Assembly (NCBI RefSeq): GCF_022023855.1
Contig: NZ_CP059453.1
Coordinates: 312,001-376,000 of the forward strand
Length of the DNA: 64,000 nt
Direction of reading: 5' to 3'
Origin: Azospirillum brasilense
Lineage (GTDB): Bacteria; Pseudomonadota; Alphaproteobacteria; Azospirillales; Azospirillaceae
This document shows, one piece after another, positions 41,856 to 50,996 of this stretch. Position 1 is the stretch's first letter; the number at the start of each line of letters is the position of its first letter. Both the position numbers and the translations under genes were made by a program. The notes beneath the pieces are model-generated. The model did no database searches, was not told the DNA's origin, and was given only the letters and a program-made list of their open reading frames with translations.

Positions 41856-42773
41856 TCAGGCCCCGTTCGCCGCTTCGTTGGCCGCCGCCTCGCGCGCCCG
41901 CACCTGCTCGCGGTGGAAGATGTAGATGCCGCTGGCGACGATCACCAGACCGCCGGCAAGGGTCGAGGCGCTGGGCGATTCCCCGAAGACCAGCAGGCCG
42001 TAGAGCACCGCCCAGATCAGCGTCGTGTAGCCGAAGGGCGCCACCGTCGCCGCGTCCGCCACCGTGTAGGCGCGGATCAGGCAGTAATGGCTGCACGCCC
42101 CCAGCACGCCGAGCATGATCATCAGCGCCGCCCCCGTCAGGTCCGGCGTCACCCAGCCGAAGGGCAGCAGCAGCCCGCAGAGCACCGTACCGGCCATGCT
42201 GGTGTAGAAGAAGGTCGTCAGGGTGGAATCGCCGCCACGCAGCAGCCGGGTGACGATCTGGTAGAGCGCGTTGCACAGCGCGGCGGCCAACGGCAGCAGG
42301 ATCGCCCATTGAAAGACGATGCTGGCCGGGCCGATGATGATCATCGCCCCGATGAAGCAGCCCAGCACCCCCAGACCGCGCCGCCAGCCCACTTTCTCCT
42401 TGAGCAGCGGAACGGAGAGGACGGTGACCAGGACCGGCGCCACGTTGGCGATGGCCGCCACGTCCACGAAGGGCAGCGTCTTGTAGGACACCGCCACCAG
42501 CAGCGTCAGCACCGCCAGCAGGGCGGAGCGAAGGATCTGGATCCCCGGACGCTTGGCGATCAAATGGCTGGGGGAGCGCACCGCCACCACGGCGAAGGCG
42601 ATGGCCAGATGCACCGCGAAGCGCGCCCAGGCGACCTCGGCGAAGGGATAGGTCTGCACCAGAACGCGCAGGGTCGCGTCCTGCGTCACGAACAGAAGCG
42701 TGGTCAGCAGCATCCAGGCGATGCCGGCCCGCCCGGAGGAGGCTGCGGACAGGGCCTTTTCGGTGGTGGTCAT
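41856..42773 (-). CDS. DMT-superfamily (EamA) permease
   Basis: A 305-residue membrane protein with ten predicted spans and two EamA halves: VSYKTLPFVDVAAIANVAPVLVTVLS in the first and RAYTVADAATVAPFGYTTLIWAVLYG in the second. These transporters export amino acids, metabolites or drugs; the substrate is not evident. It is monocistronic as far as can be seen. Confidence 0.88.
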   Translation of the reverse strand: MTTTEKALSAASSGRAGIAWMLLTTLLFVTQDATLRVLVQTYPFAEVAWARFAVHLAIAFAVVAVRSPSHLIAKRPGIQILRSALLAVLTLLVAVSYKTLPFVDVAAIANVAPVLVTVLSVPLLKEKVGWRRGLGVLGCFIGAMIIIGPASIVFQWAILLPLAAALCNALYQIVTRLLRGGDSTLTTFFYTSMAGTVLCGLLLPFGWVTPDLTGAALMIMLGVLGACSHYCLIRAYTVADAATVAPFGYTTLIWAVLYGLLVFGESPSASTLAGGLVIVASGIYIFHREQVRAREAAANEAANGA

Positions 42774-42910
42774 CGGGCGGCGCTCATGGGCGGGGCGGTC
42801 CTTCCTGTGGCGCGCCGGTCCTTATGCCGGACGGGCGCGCCACACCCTGCGCCCCTGGGGCCGGACGGTCAAATGCGATGCTGGTATATCAGTACGGACC
42901 TGCAGTTGCG

Positions 42911-42944
42911 GCCACGCCGGCCATTGGAAAGGGGCCGGCGTGGC
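42911..42944 (-). terminator. Hairpin after the copper chaperone gene
   Basis: GCCACGCCGGCC (42911-42922) pairs with GGCCGGCGTGGC (42933-42944). It lies 10 bp after the PCu(A)C stop. There is no T-run, so it is a weak or factor-assisted terminator. Confidence 0.5.
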
Positions 42945-42953
42945 GCATGCCCG

Positions 42954-43460
42954 TCAGTGCTTGTGCTGCGTGCCGCCGGCCTGCGGCCCGCCGGCACCGC
43001 CATGCGACGGGGCGGCGGACCCTGCGCTCTGCACGTCCACCTGGACGGTCACCGGCCCGGCCTTCTCGAAGGTCAGGGTCAGCGGGAACGCCTTCCCCGG
43101 AGCGAGCGGCTGCTTCAGGCCGAACAGCATGACGTGCAGGCCGCCGGGCTGCAGCGCGGTCGGCGAGCCGGGCGACACCTCGATGGCGTCGACCTGACGC
43201 ATCTTCATGACGCCGTTGTCCATCAGGTGCGTGTGCAGCTCGGCCTTGTCGGCGACAGGCGTGCTGGCCGACAGCAGACGGTCGCTGTCCGGGCCGTGGG
43301 TGCTCAGCACCATGTAGGCCGAGCCGTTCGGGGCCGAGGGTGCGGTCGCGCGCGCCCAGGGATGTTCGATGTCAACCGGTCCGGCCTTGAAACCATGGGC
43401 CAGGGCGGTGCCGGCGGTCAGGGCGATCAGCGCGGCGAGCGCCAGGGCGTGCTTCTTCAT
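42954..43460 (-). CDS. Periplasmic copper chaperone PCu(A)C
   Basis: A 168-residue precursor with a Sec signal (MKKHALALAALIALTAGTALA-HGF). The PCu(A)C metal site pattern H(M)x10Mx21HxM is recognisable around AYMVLSTHGPDSDRLLS, HTHLMDNGVMKMR and GGLHVMLFGLK. The protein has a His-rich C-terminal tail (THGG/QHKH). PCu(A)C proteins hand Cu(I) to the Cu(A) or Cu(B) site of cytochrome c oxidase. A DUF2946-type gene precedes it by about 40 bp, forming a copper-handling pair. Confidence 0.88.
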   Translation of the reverse strand: MKKHALALAALIALTAGTALAHGFKAGPVDIEHPWARATAPSAPNGSAYMVLSTHGPDSDRLLSASTPVADKAELHTHLMDNGVMKMRQVDAIEVSPGSPTALQPGGLHVMLFGLKQPLAPGKAFPLTLTFEKAGPVTVQVDVQSAGSAAPSHGGAGGPQAGGTQHKH

Positions 43461-43499
43461 GATGACGGAGTCCTGCAAAGAGAATGATGAATCGAATGG

Positions 43500-44009
43500 T
43501 CAGTTGATCGGGGCAGGACGCATCATCGGCGGAGCACGGGCGTTCGGGCGGAAAACGCTCCGGCGACGCAGCTTGCGGGTTCGAAGGGGAAGCGCGCGCA
43601 GCGCCCCTGACAGGCGCGGCGGCGGAACGGTGACGTCCACCGGGGTCAGCATCGCCGGCGGCGCGCAGCCGAGCTGGCAGCCCAGGCAATGCTCCAGATC
43701 GTGCTTCGGCTGGTCGGGCGCGCCGGGCATCCGGTCCGTCGCCCCATCCGGGCCGCACATGGACGCCGCCCAGAAGGACTGCGCCAGACCGGCGGACAGC
43801 ATGGCGACCGCTTGCCCCGGCACCTGGGCCAGGATCAGCAGAAGAACGGCGGCCAGCGCCGCAGCCAGCCCGGATCGCCCGCGGAGCGCAAGCGCCGCGA
43901 GCGCGGCGCCGCCCTTCTCGCGATGCCCGCTCAGCCCGCCCCACTCCCCAGAACGGAGAGGGGAGGCCGATGGCCGTGCTGACGTTGCCCCGTTCAAACC
44001 GGTTTCCAT
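43500..44009 (-). CDS. DUF2946-like membrane/periplasmic protein
   Basis: A protein of about 169 residues with an N-terminal basic region, one hydrophobic span (about GLAAALAAVLLLILAQVPGQAVAM) and a Cys/His cluster EHCLGCQLGC typical of DUF2946-type small copper-associated proteins. It lies upstream of PCu(A)C in the same direction. The start is uncertain, as neither the ATG nor a GTG three codons earlier has a good binding site. A role in copper binding or delivery is inferred from context. Confidence 0.6.
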   Translation of the reverse strand: METGLNGATSARPSASPLRSGEWGGLSGHREKGGAALAALALRGRSGLAAALAAVLLLILAQVPGQAVAMLSAGLAQSFWAASMCGPDGATDRMPGAPDQPKHDLEHCLGCQLGCAPPAMLTPVDVTVPPPRLSGALRALPLRTRKLRRRSVFRPNARAPPMMRPAPIN

Positions 44010-44091
44010 TCCACCCACAGGACGGATGACCGGTTGTAGGCGATGTGCGTGGAGCTTGTCGAGTTGCCGCCGTTCACTCGAAACCGCAACG

Positions 44092-45759
44092 TCAGGCCGA
44101 ATCCCCGTCCAGCAGACAACGCACCGTGATCTGCAAGGTGTCCACGCCGACCGGCTTGCTGAGCATCCGCGTGCCCGCTCCCAGGCTGTCCGCTTCGAGA
44201 GCGGCGTAATGCGCGTAGCCGGTCACGAACAGCACCCTCAACCCAGGGCGAAGCTCCCGCGCGACGTCGGCCAGATCCCGCCCGGTCATTCCGGGCAGTC
44301 CGACGTCGGTGATCAGAAGGTCGATCGCCGTATCCGACTCCAGGATGCGGATCGCCGCCTCGGGTTCGGCGGCCTGCAAGACGTGGTATCCCTGCCCTTC
44401 CAGCGCCTCGACCCACAGCATCAGGACGAGGGCTTCGTCCTCGACCACCAGGATGGTTTCATCGTTGCGGGACGGGTCCTGCGACGGCAAGTCCGCAACG
44501 GGGGCCGAGCTGTCGGCGCCGTCCACACCGTCATGCTGCGGCAGGTACAGGCTGACGGTGGTGCCTTGGCCGGGCTGCGACCGGATGGCCGCGTGCCCGC
44601 CCGATTGACGCGCGAAGCCGTAGAGCTGGCTCAGCCCGAGGCCGCTGCCCTGGCCGATTGGCTTCGTCGTGAAGAAGGGTTCGAACGCCCTCTCCAGCAC
44701 GTCCGGCGGCATGCCGCTTCCGGTGTCGGTGATGCGGAGCAGGACGTAGCGGCCGGGAAGGATATCCCCCTGCGCGTCCGAGACGGTCTCGTCCAGAACG
44801 GTGTTGCTCGTCTCGACGCGCAGGAGCCCGCCGTCCGGCATGGCGTCGCGGGCGTTGATGGCGAGGTTGAGCAGGGCACTTTCGACTTGGTTGGCGTCCG
44901 CCCAGGTCCGCCAAAGCCCGTCGGCCAACGCCGTTTCCACCCGGATCGACTCGCCGACGGACTGTTGGATCAGGCCGCTCATGGCGGCGACCAGAGTGTT
45001 CAGGTCCAGGCTGCGGGGCGTCAGCGGCTGGCGCCGGGCGAAGGCGAGAAGGTGCCGGGTAAGCGCCGCGGCGCGGTCGCCCGCCGTGACGGCCATGGCA
45101 ACGTGCCGCAGCAGCGGATCATCGGCACGCAGCGTGCTTTGCAGCATGTGCAGGTTGCCGAGCATGACCTGCAGCAGGTTGTTGAAGTCGTGGGCGATCC
45201 CGCCGGTGAGCTGGCCGACCGCCTCCATCTTCTGGGCCTGCTGCAACGCCTCCTCGGCCTTGCGGCGTTCCCGCATCTCGGTCTGCAGGGACTGGGTGCG
45301 CTCCGCCACCCGTCCTTCCAGTTCATTGTTGGCCCGCTCGATGTCGGCCAGAAGCGTCCGCATGCGATATTGGCGCAGGCGTGTCCGCGCCGCGGACTGT
45401 GCCGCGCTTTGCAGGGCTTCGGCATGCAGAGGCGGGTCCAGCAGCGTGACGTTGCCGAGCCGCTGGAACTGCGTCCATCGCGCCTTGCTGGCCGACCGGT
45501 TGCCGCGCGCGGTGAGCACCAGAACAGGCAGGTCCGACCAGGGCGGCTGGGCCTCCAGACAGGCGACCAGAGGCTCCATCCCCGCCCTCAGCAACGCGCC
45601 TTCGGAGAGGAGCAGGGCCGTGACGTCCCTCGTCAGGCCATCGCACAGAGCCGGCAGATCGACGCAGAACTGCGTGGTCAGCCCGACCTCGTCCAGCACG
45701 AGGCGGATGACCTCCGCGTCCCGGCCATGCGGGGCGAGCACGAGGATCGGGGCGTCCAT
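44092..45759 (-). CDS. Soluble hybrid sensor histidine kinase
   Basis: A 555-residue protein without membrane spans. An N-terminal receiver-like domain (about 1-125) lacks a clear phospho-acceptor (no DxxLP motif). A coiled coil (130-180) is followed by HisKA with His190 (GGIAHDFNNLLQ). HATPase_c is at about 290-415 (DTGSGMPPDVLERAFEPFFTTKPIGQGSGLGLSQ). The C-terminal receiver has its acceptor in LLITDVGLPGMTG. It is encoded 9 bp after a KaiC-like ATPase, a known pairing in bacteria. The likely input is the KaiC-like partner or another cytosolic signal. Confidence 0.9.
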   Translation of the reverse strand: MDAPILVLAPHGRDAEVIRLVLDEVGLTTQFCVDLPALCDGLTRDVTALLLSEGALLRAGMEPLVACLEAQPPWSDLPVLVLTARGNRSASKARWTQFQRLGNVTLLDPPLHAEALQSAAQSAARTRLRQYRMRTLLADIERANNELEGRVAERTQSLQTEMRERRKAEEALQQAQKMEAVGQLTGGIAHDFNNLLQVMLGNLHMLQSTLRADDPLLRHVAMAVTAGDRAAALTRHLLAFARRQPLTPRSLDLNTLVAAMSGLIQQSVGESIRVETALADGLWRTWADANQVESALLNLAINARDAMPDGGLLRVETSNTVLDETVSDAQGDILPGRYVLLRITDTGSGMPPDVLERAFEPFFTTKPIGQGSGLGLSQLYGFARQSGGHAAIRSQPGQGTTVSLYLPQHDGVDGADSSAPVADLPSQDPSRNDETILVVEDEALVLMLWVEALEGQGYHVLQAAEPEAAIRILESDTAIDLLITDVGLPGMTGRDLADVARELRPGLRVLFVTGYAHYAALEADSLGAGTRMLSKPVGVDTLQITVRCLLDGDSA

Positions 45760-45768
45760 GCGCTGCCG

Positions 45769-47262
45769 TCAACCCGTCTCGCTCTGCCCGCGCAACAACG
45801 GGTCTGCCGCCCCGTCATAGCTGGGCACGCCGGTGAGCACCCCCTGAAATTCAAGAAGCTGCGGGCCGACCTGCATGCCATCGGGGAACAGACGGAACTC
45901 GCGGATCGCCAGCTCATGGACGCCAGTGCGCTTCTTGACCACCGAGATCGCCTTGCGCACCTGTCCCGCCGCCTCGAAGAAGCGCAGCAGAACCACGGTG
46001 TCGCTCATGAAGGACAGGTCCACGGGATTCTGGATGTCCCCGACGATGCCCTGCTGGGCCAGGATCAGAATGGTCACGACACCCTGGTTGTTCAGATAGG
46101 TCAGCAGTTCATGCATCTGCAGGATGAGCGCCTTTTCTTCCGGCATGGTGCTGAGGTACGAATTGAGGCTGTCGATGACCACGACGCGCGCCTTCCGGTC
46201 CTCCACTTGGCGGCGGACCTGCCAGACGAACTGGCCCGGCGACAGGCGCGACGGGTTCGCGCGCTCCCAGCCCAGTTCGCCCTTGCGCACCGCCTCCTCA
46301 ATGTCGATGCCGAGTGCGGTGCTGCGCAGCGCCAGGGTTTCGAAGGACTCGTCGAAGGAGAAATAGGCGGCGTGCTCACCACGGCGCACCGCCGCCGCGA
46401 CATATTGCAGGGCGATGGACGATTTGCCGACGCCCGACGGACCGACGAGCATCGTCGTCGTGCCGCGTGTCAGCCCGCCGCCCATCAGCTCGTCCAGCCC
46501 ACTCAGGCTGCTCGACACGGAGGTCGGCTCGAACTCCGCCTTGTGCTCGTCGGCGATCAGGCTCGGGAAGATCAGCACGTTGCCCGGCGTGATGGCGAAA
46601 TCGTGCCAGCCGCTCTGGTATTCGGAGCCGCGCATCTTGGCGATCCGCAGGCGCCGCCGCGCCGCGCCGTAGGAACGCTCGATCTGCTCCAGGCTGACCA
46701 CGCCGTGCATCAGGCTGTGCAGTTCCATGGAGCCGGTCTGGCTGGTCAGATCGTCCAGCGCCAGCGTGGTGCAGTGGCGTCCTTGCAGGAACTGCTTGAG
46801 CGCCAGGATCTGCCGCCGGTAGCGAAGCTGGTCCTGGGCGAGCAGGCGCAGCTCCGACAGGGAATCGATCACCACGAGGTCCGGCTTGTCGGCCTCGATC
46901 CGCTCGGTGATCAGGCGCATGGTTTCGCCCAGCTCGACTTCCGACGGGTAGAGCACGCTCTGCTGGCGGTCGAGCTGCGCCTCCAGCGGGACGAGTTCAA
47001 AGATGCCGATGCCGTCCAGCGACCAGCCGTGGCTGGCGGCCGAGGCGCGCAACTCCGTCTCGGTTTCCGACAGGGTCACATACAGGCCCCGCTTGCCGTC
47101 GCGCAGGCCCTTCAGCAGGAATTGAAGCGCGATGGTCGTCTTGCCGGTTCCCGGCGCGCCCTCCAGAAGATGCAGCCGCGCGCGCGGCAGGCCCCCCCTC
47201 AGGACCATGTCGAATTCTGGAATTCCGGTCAGGATCTTGTCCGTCTTGGTCGGCTCCGACAC
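45769..47262 (-). CDS. KaiC-like double-RecA ATPase
   Basis: A 497-residue protein with two KaiC/RecA domains. Walker A1 is GAPGTGKTT (35-43) and Walker A2 is GPSGVGKSS (274-282). Walker B strands are VVIDSLSEL and VVIDSLNSYLS. Catalytic Glu pairs follow the LSETETE and FDESFETL strands. KaiC homologues outside cyanobacteria occur without KaiA/KaiB and are linked to stress or signalling; the adjacent hybrid kinase fits that pattern. GTG start with GAGGAGA five bases upstream; a GTG 15 codons earlier lacks a binding site. No kaiB is present. Confidence 0.9.
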   Translation of the reverse strand: MSEPTKTDKILTGIPEFDMVLRGGLPRARLHLLEGAPGTGKTTIALQFLLKGLRDGKRGLYVTLSETETELRASAASHGWSLDGIGIFELVPLEAQLDRQQSVLYPSEVELGETMRLITERIEADKPDLVVIDSLSELRLLAQDQLRYRRQILALKQFLQGRHCTTLALDDLTSQTGSMELHSLMHGVVSLEQIERSYGAARRRLRIAKMRGSEYQSGWHDFAITPGNVLIFPSLIADEHKAEFEPTSVSSSLSGLDELMGGGLTRGTTTMLVGPSGVGKSSIALQYVAAAVRRGEHAAYFSFDESFETLALRSTALGIDIEEAVRKGELGWERANPSRLSPGQFVWQVRRQVEDRKARVVVIDSLNSYLSTMPEEKALILQMHELLTYLNNQGVVTILILAQQGIVGDIQNPVDLSFMSDTVVLLRFFEAAGQVRKAISVVKKRTGVHELAIREFRLFPDGMQVGPQLLEFQGVLTGVPSYDGAADPLLRGQSETG

Positions 47263-47541
47263 CCAGGTCTCCTCTTGGTCTGGCCCGCTGGCAGCGCCTC
47301 GCGCCACACGCCGCCGTGATGTGGTGAACGGCCCGAACGCCTGGACGGACGGACAAACGCACAGCCTCGGAGGACATCCACGCCCCGCGGGCGCGGCTCC
47401 GCCACCATCAACCCAATGCCGGGGTTCCTGTTCCTTTGTGCCTTCGGGATGCCGACCGTCGGGGATGCTTGGACGTCGCCGCGGGTTACCGCGATGTTGG
47501 GCGGCGGTGCGAACGACGCCTGGGTTCGACTGGCGCGACCT

Positions 47542-48135
47542 TTACCGGCCCGACCCCAGCACGCGGCGGCGCTTGGGGTCCGGTCCCAGCGAGCGGATAA
47601 AGGGCGGCAATCCGCCGGCCGACCGCGTGTTGAAGACCGCCTTCGGCGCGTCCTCCTCCGCTTTCTCCGGCATCGCCGCCTCTTCCATGGCCGTCTCCGG
47701 GGCAGCGTTCGCCCTGCCGAAGCCGCGGGCGATCCACAGGACGAGCGCGCCGGACAGCAGAAGCAGCAGCGGCGGCACGGCGGCGCGCAGGCCCCAGGGC
47801 CACAGAACCTCCGCCCGGCGCGTCCAGCGCTCCGCCCAGAAACGCTCGGCGATCTGCCGCACGCGCTCCTCGCCGAGGCCCGGCGGGGCGGCAAGGCTGG
47901 TGCCGTCGGGGAAGTCCGTCCGTGCCACGACGCCCCGCCTCACCCCATCCTCCACCACCGCCTCGTCGGCGGCGTAGTGCTGCGGCAGAAAGGCGTCCCT
48001 TGCGTCCGAATAGGCGTAGAGACCGGCGAAAGGATGGCGCCCCTGCAGATCGGCGGCGGCGAAGGCGGCGACCACCGCCCCCCACAGCAGGGCGGCAGCC
48101 AGCCAGCCCCGCCACAGGCCCTTGCTCCAATTCAT
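47542..48135 (-). CDS. Hypothetical two-span membrane protein
   Basis: A 197-residue protein with spans at about 8-27 and 112-136. The periplasmic region between them has RHPFAGLYAYSDARDAFLPQHYAADE. The C-terminal cytosolic tail is charged (EEAAMPEKAEEDAPK). I do not recognise it. It lies between the KaiC-like gene and the second hybrid kinase on the same strand, with about 115 bp to the kinase gene, so it may be an accessory of either. Confidence 0.55.
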   Translation of the reverse strand: MNWSKGLWRGWLAAALLWGAVVAAFAAADLQGRHPFAGLYAYSDARDAFLPQHYAADEAVVEDGVRRGVVARTDFPDGTSLAAPPGLGEERVRQIAERFWAERWTRRAEVLWPWGLRAAVPPLLLLLSGALVLWIARGFGRANAAPETAMEEAAMPEKAEEDAPKAVFNTRSAGGLPPFIRSLGPDPKRRRVLGSGR

Positions 48136-48251
48136 GTCCCGTCTCCCTCTTGCCCAAGGAGGCTCTTCCCCAAGGAGGCGGAAAAACTAAAGACCCGGCC
48201 GGCGGGCAGCCAGGGTCAAAAACCGGCCTTTGGTCGATCAACCGTCCCGGA

Positions 48252-50894
48252 TCAGGCCGCGGGCTTCAACAATTCGCGCAGGATGTGCGGGGTGATCGGC
48301 TTGTGGACGAGGCGGAAGCCGGCGCCGCGGATTTCGGTGATGCGTTCGGGCGCGGTGTCGCCGGTCAGCACGACGGCGGGGATGCGCACGCCGCAGACGC
48401 CGTGGATGTCGCGGATCGCCTCCACGCCCGTCCGCCCCTCGCGCAGGCGGTAATCGGCGATGATGAGGTCCGGCAGCCGGCCCAGCCCGTGCAGGACGTC
48501 AACCGCCTCCTCCGCCGACACGGCGGCCACCACCTCGTAGCCCCACTGTTCCAGCAGAGTGCGCAGGCTGAGCAGCACGATGGCCTCGTCGTCGATGACC
48601 ACCACCAATCCCTGCCCGTCGTCGTTGGCCCGGTCCGGCCCGTTGCGGCGCAGGATGGCGCGGGCGCGCACGGAGGGAAGCTCCACCGAGAAGACGCTGC
48701 CCCGTCCGGGCCGCGAGCGCAGGGCGATCGTGTGGCCGAGCAGCCCGGCCAGCCGTTTCACGATGGCGAGGCCGAGACCCAGCCCCTTGGCACGGTCGCG
48801 CTCCTGGTTGCCGATCTGGAAGAACTCTTCGAAGACGACCTGCTGCAGGTCCTCCGGCACGCCGACGCCGCTGTCGGCCACCTCGATGCGCAATGCACCG
48901 TTGCCGCGCCGGCAGCCAACCACGACGCCGCCCCGCTCGGTGTAGCGCAGCGCGTTCTCGATCAGGTTGCGCAGGATGCGTTCCAGCAGCATCGGGTCGG
49001 TGCGCGCCCACAGCGAGGTCGGCACGATCCGCAGCCGCAGCCCCTGCCCCTCCGCCTGCGGTCCGTATTCCGCGGCCAGCCGGTCGAGCAGCGGCCCGAC
49101 CGCGCATTCGGTGACGCTGGGCTCCACCGCTCCGGCGTCGAGCCGCGACACGTCGAGAAGTCCGTCGAGCAGGAGCTTCAGCGCGTCCAGAGAATGGCCC
49201 ATGCTGGCCACCAGCTCGTGGCCGGGATGGCCGTGCAGCTTGTCGCCCAGCACCTGCGCGAAGAAGTAGAGCGACTGCACGGGCTGGCGCAGGTCGTGAC
49301 TGGCCGCCGCCAGGAACTGAGTCTTCGCCCGCTCCGCCTTCTCGGCGCGGTTCTTCTCCCGCCGGGCCTCGTCCGCCGCGGCCAGCGCGCGCTCCATCGC
49401 CTGCTCCGCCGCTTCCTTGGCGGCAAGCAACGCCTCCTCCGCCGTCTTGCGGGCGGTGATGTCGCGGACGATGCCTGTGAAGCGCACCTCGCCGTCGGCC
49501 TTCCATTCGGCGACGGACAGCTCCAGAGGGAACACCGACCCGTCCTTGCGCTGGCCCGTCACCTCGCGCCCGATGCCGATGATCCGCCGCTCCCCCGTGC
49601 GGTGGTAGCGCTTCAAATAACCGTCGTGCGCGCTGCGGTCGGGATCGGGCATCAGCATGCTGACGTTGCGGCCCATCACCTCGTCCGCGGCGTAACCGAA
49701 GATCCGCTCGGCGGCGCGGTTGAAGCTGTGCAGGACGCCGGCCCGGTCGATGACCACGATGGCGTCCACCGCCGTGTCGACGATGGAGCGGTAGCGGGCC
49801 TCCGCATGGGCCACGGATTCGCTGGCGCCGACCAGCGCGGCGCTTGCCTCGGCCAGGACGCGGTGCAACTCGTCGATCTCGCGCACCGGAACGCCGCCGT
49901 CATAGCGGATGGCCCGCCCCTCCATCAGGCTGCCGCCATGGGCGGCCAGTTCACGGACGGGGTGGGCGAGCCGACGCGCGAAGACCCCCGCCGACGCCAG
50001 AGACACGGCCAGCAGGACCAGTCCGAGCCCCAACGCCAGCACCACCGTGCGGTTCAGGGGATTGAGCACGGCCTCCGTCGGCGTCGCAGCGACCAGGGTC
50101 CAGTCTGCGCGTAGCGAGCGGTGAAAGGCGCCGATGATCTCCACCCCGTCCAGCGTGGCGCCGCGGTAGTTGCCGGTCTCCGCCGTGCCGCGCGCCGCCA
50201 GGAACCAGTCGGGCACCGTCCGCCCCAGATACTCCGCATGCTCGCGCGAGCGGGCGGCGATCCGGTCCTGGCCGTCGATGATCGCGGCGATCAGGCCGGA
50301 CCGCGTCTCGAAGCCCTCCAGCAGATTGCTCCAGGTCTGCGGATCGACCACCGCCGACAGGATGTAGCGCAGGCTGCCGTCGCGCAGCACCGGCACCATG
50401 ACGGCGATCGTCGGGCGCTCCGCCGCCGTCGCGGTGACCAGATCGGACACCGCCGGCTGGCGGGTCACGGTCAGCCGTTGCAGCGCGTCGCGCTGGGGCA
50501 CATCCGGCAGCGGAGCGCCGAGCCTGACCGCCGTGTTGACGATCTGTCGCCCCGACGGGTCGATCAGCGCGATGTTGGTCCAGGAGGGGTGCTGAGTCAG
50601 CGCCAGCGTCGCCCGCTCATAGAAACCGGCGGGATCGTCGGCCGCCAGAGCGTCCGTGCGGGACAGCGCCCGCAGCGCCTCGATGGTCGCTTCCAACTCC
50701 CGGTCGACGATCAGGGCCAGCGCCTCCGCCGTGTCGGACATGTTGTTCTCGACGGCGTCCCGCTGCTGCTGCACCAGCCAGCCAATGAGCATGCCACCGA
50801 GCAGGAGCATCGGCACCAGCGTCACGAGCACAAGCCTCAGCAGGTACCCGCGCAGAGTCATCGGTTGCTGACGGGATACCGTCTTCAGCGGCAT
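48252..50894 (-). CDS. Membrane hybrid sensor histidine kinase
   Basis: An 880-residue protein. TM1 is about 19-42, followed by a periplasmic Cache-type sensor (about 45-275), TM2 (about 284-305) and HAMP. A PAS domain (about 365-480, SIVDTAVDAIVVIDRAGVLHSFNRAAERIFGY) precedes HisKA with His533 (AAASHDLRQPVQSL). HATPase_c has ADSGVGVPEDL and GLGLGLAIVKRL. The C-terminal receiver has its acceptor in LIIADYRL. The SHDLRQP H-box is typical of one kinase subfamily. Cache ligands are usually small organic acids or amino acids; the ligand is unknown. No separate response regulator is adjacent. Confidence 0.92.
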   Translation of the reverse strand: MPLKTVSRQQPMTLRGYLLRLVLVTLVPMLLLGGMLIGWLVQQQRDAVENNMSDTAEALALIVDRELEATIEALRALSRTDALAADDPAGFYERATLALTQHPSWTNIALIDPSGRQIVNTAVRLGAPLPDVPQRDALQRLTVTRQPAVSDLVTATAAERPTIAVMVPVLRDGSLRYILSAVVDPQTWSNLLEGFETRSGLIAAIIDGQDRIAARSREHAEYLGRTVPDWFLAARGTAETGNYRGATLDGVEIIGAFHRSLRADWTLVAATPTEAVLNPLNRTVVLALGLGLVLLAVSLASAGVFARRLAHPVRELAAHGGSLMEGRAIRYDGGVPVREIDELHRVLAEASAALVGASESVAHAEARYRSIVDTAVDAIVVIDRAGVLHSFNRAAERIFGYAADEVMGRNVSMLMPDPDRSAHDGYLKRYHRTGERRIIGIGREVTGQRKDGSVFPLELSVAEWKADGEVRFTGIVRDITARKTAEEALLAAKEAAEQAMERALAAADEARREKNRAEKAERAKTQFLAAASHDLRQPVQSLYFFAQVLGDKLHGHPGHELVASMGHSLDALKLLLDGLLDVSRLDAGAVEPSVTECAVGPLLDRLAAEYGPQAEGQGLRLRIVPTSLWARTDPMLLERILRNLIENALRYTERGGVVVGCRRGNGALRIEVADSGVGVPEDLQQVVFEEFFQIGNQERDRAKGLGLGLAIVKRLAGLLGHTIALRSRPGRGSVFSVELPSVRARAILRRNGPDRANDDGQGLVVVIDDEAIVLLSLRTLLEQWGYEVVAAVSAEEAVDVLHGLGRLPDLIIADYRLREGRTGVEAIRDIHGVCGVRIPAVVLTGDTAPERITEIRGAGFRLVHKPITPHILRELLKPAA

Positions 50895-50996
50895 GGATGG
50901 ACAATCCGAAAGGTTCGCGGCACGAACAGATTATCACATCTTGCTCCGCCCTTTCGTGCTTCGCCACCGGAATCTGAAACGATGGGGTGAGACTGA

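Noticed and set aside
43369..47319. 1316-codon plus-strand open frame
   Set aside because: Shadow of copper-chaperone, kinase and KaiC genes on the other strand; Arg/Ala/Gly/His-rich composition and no domain.
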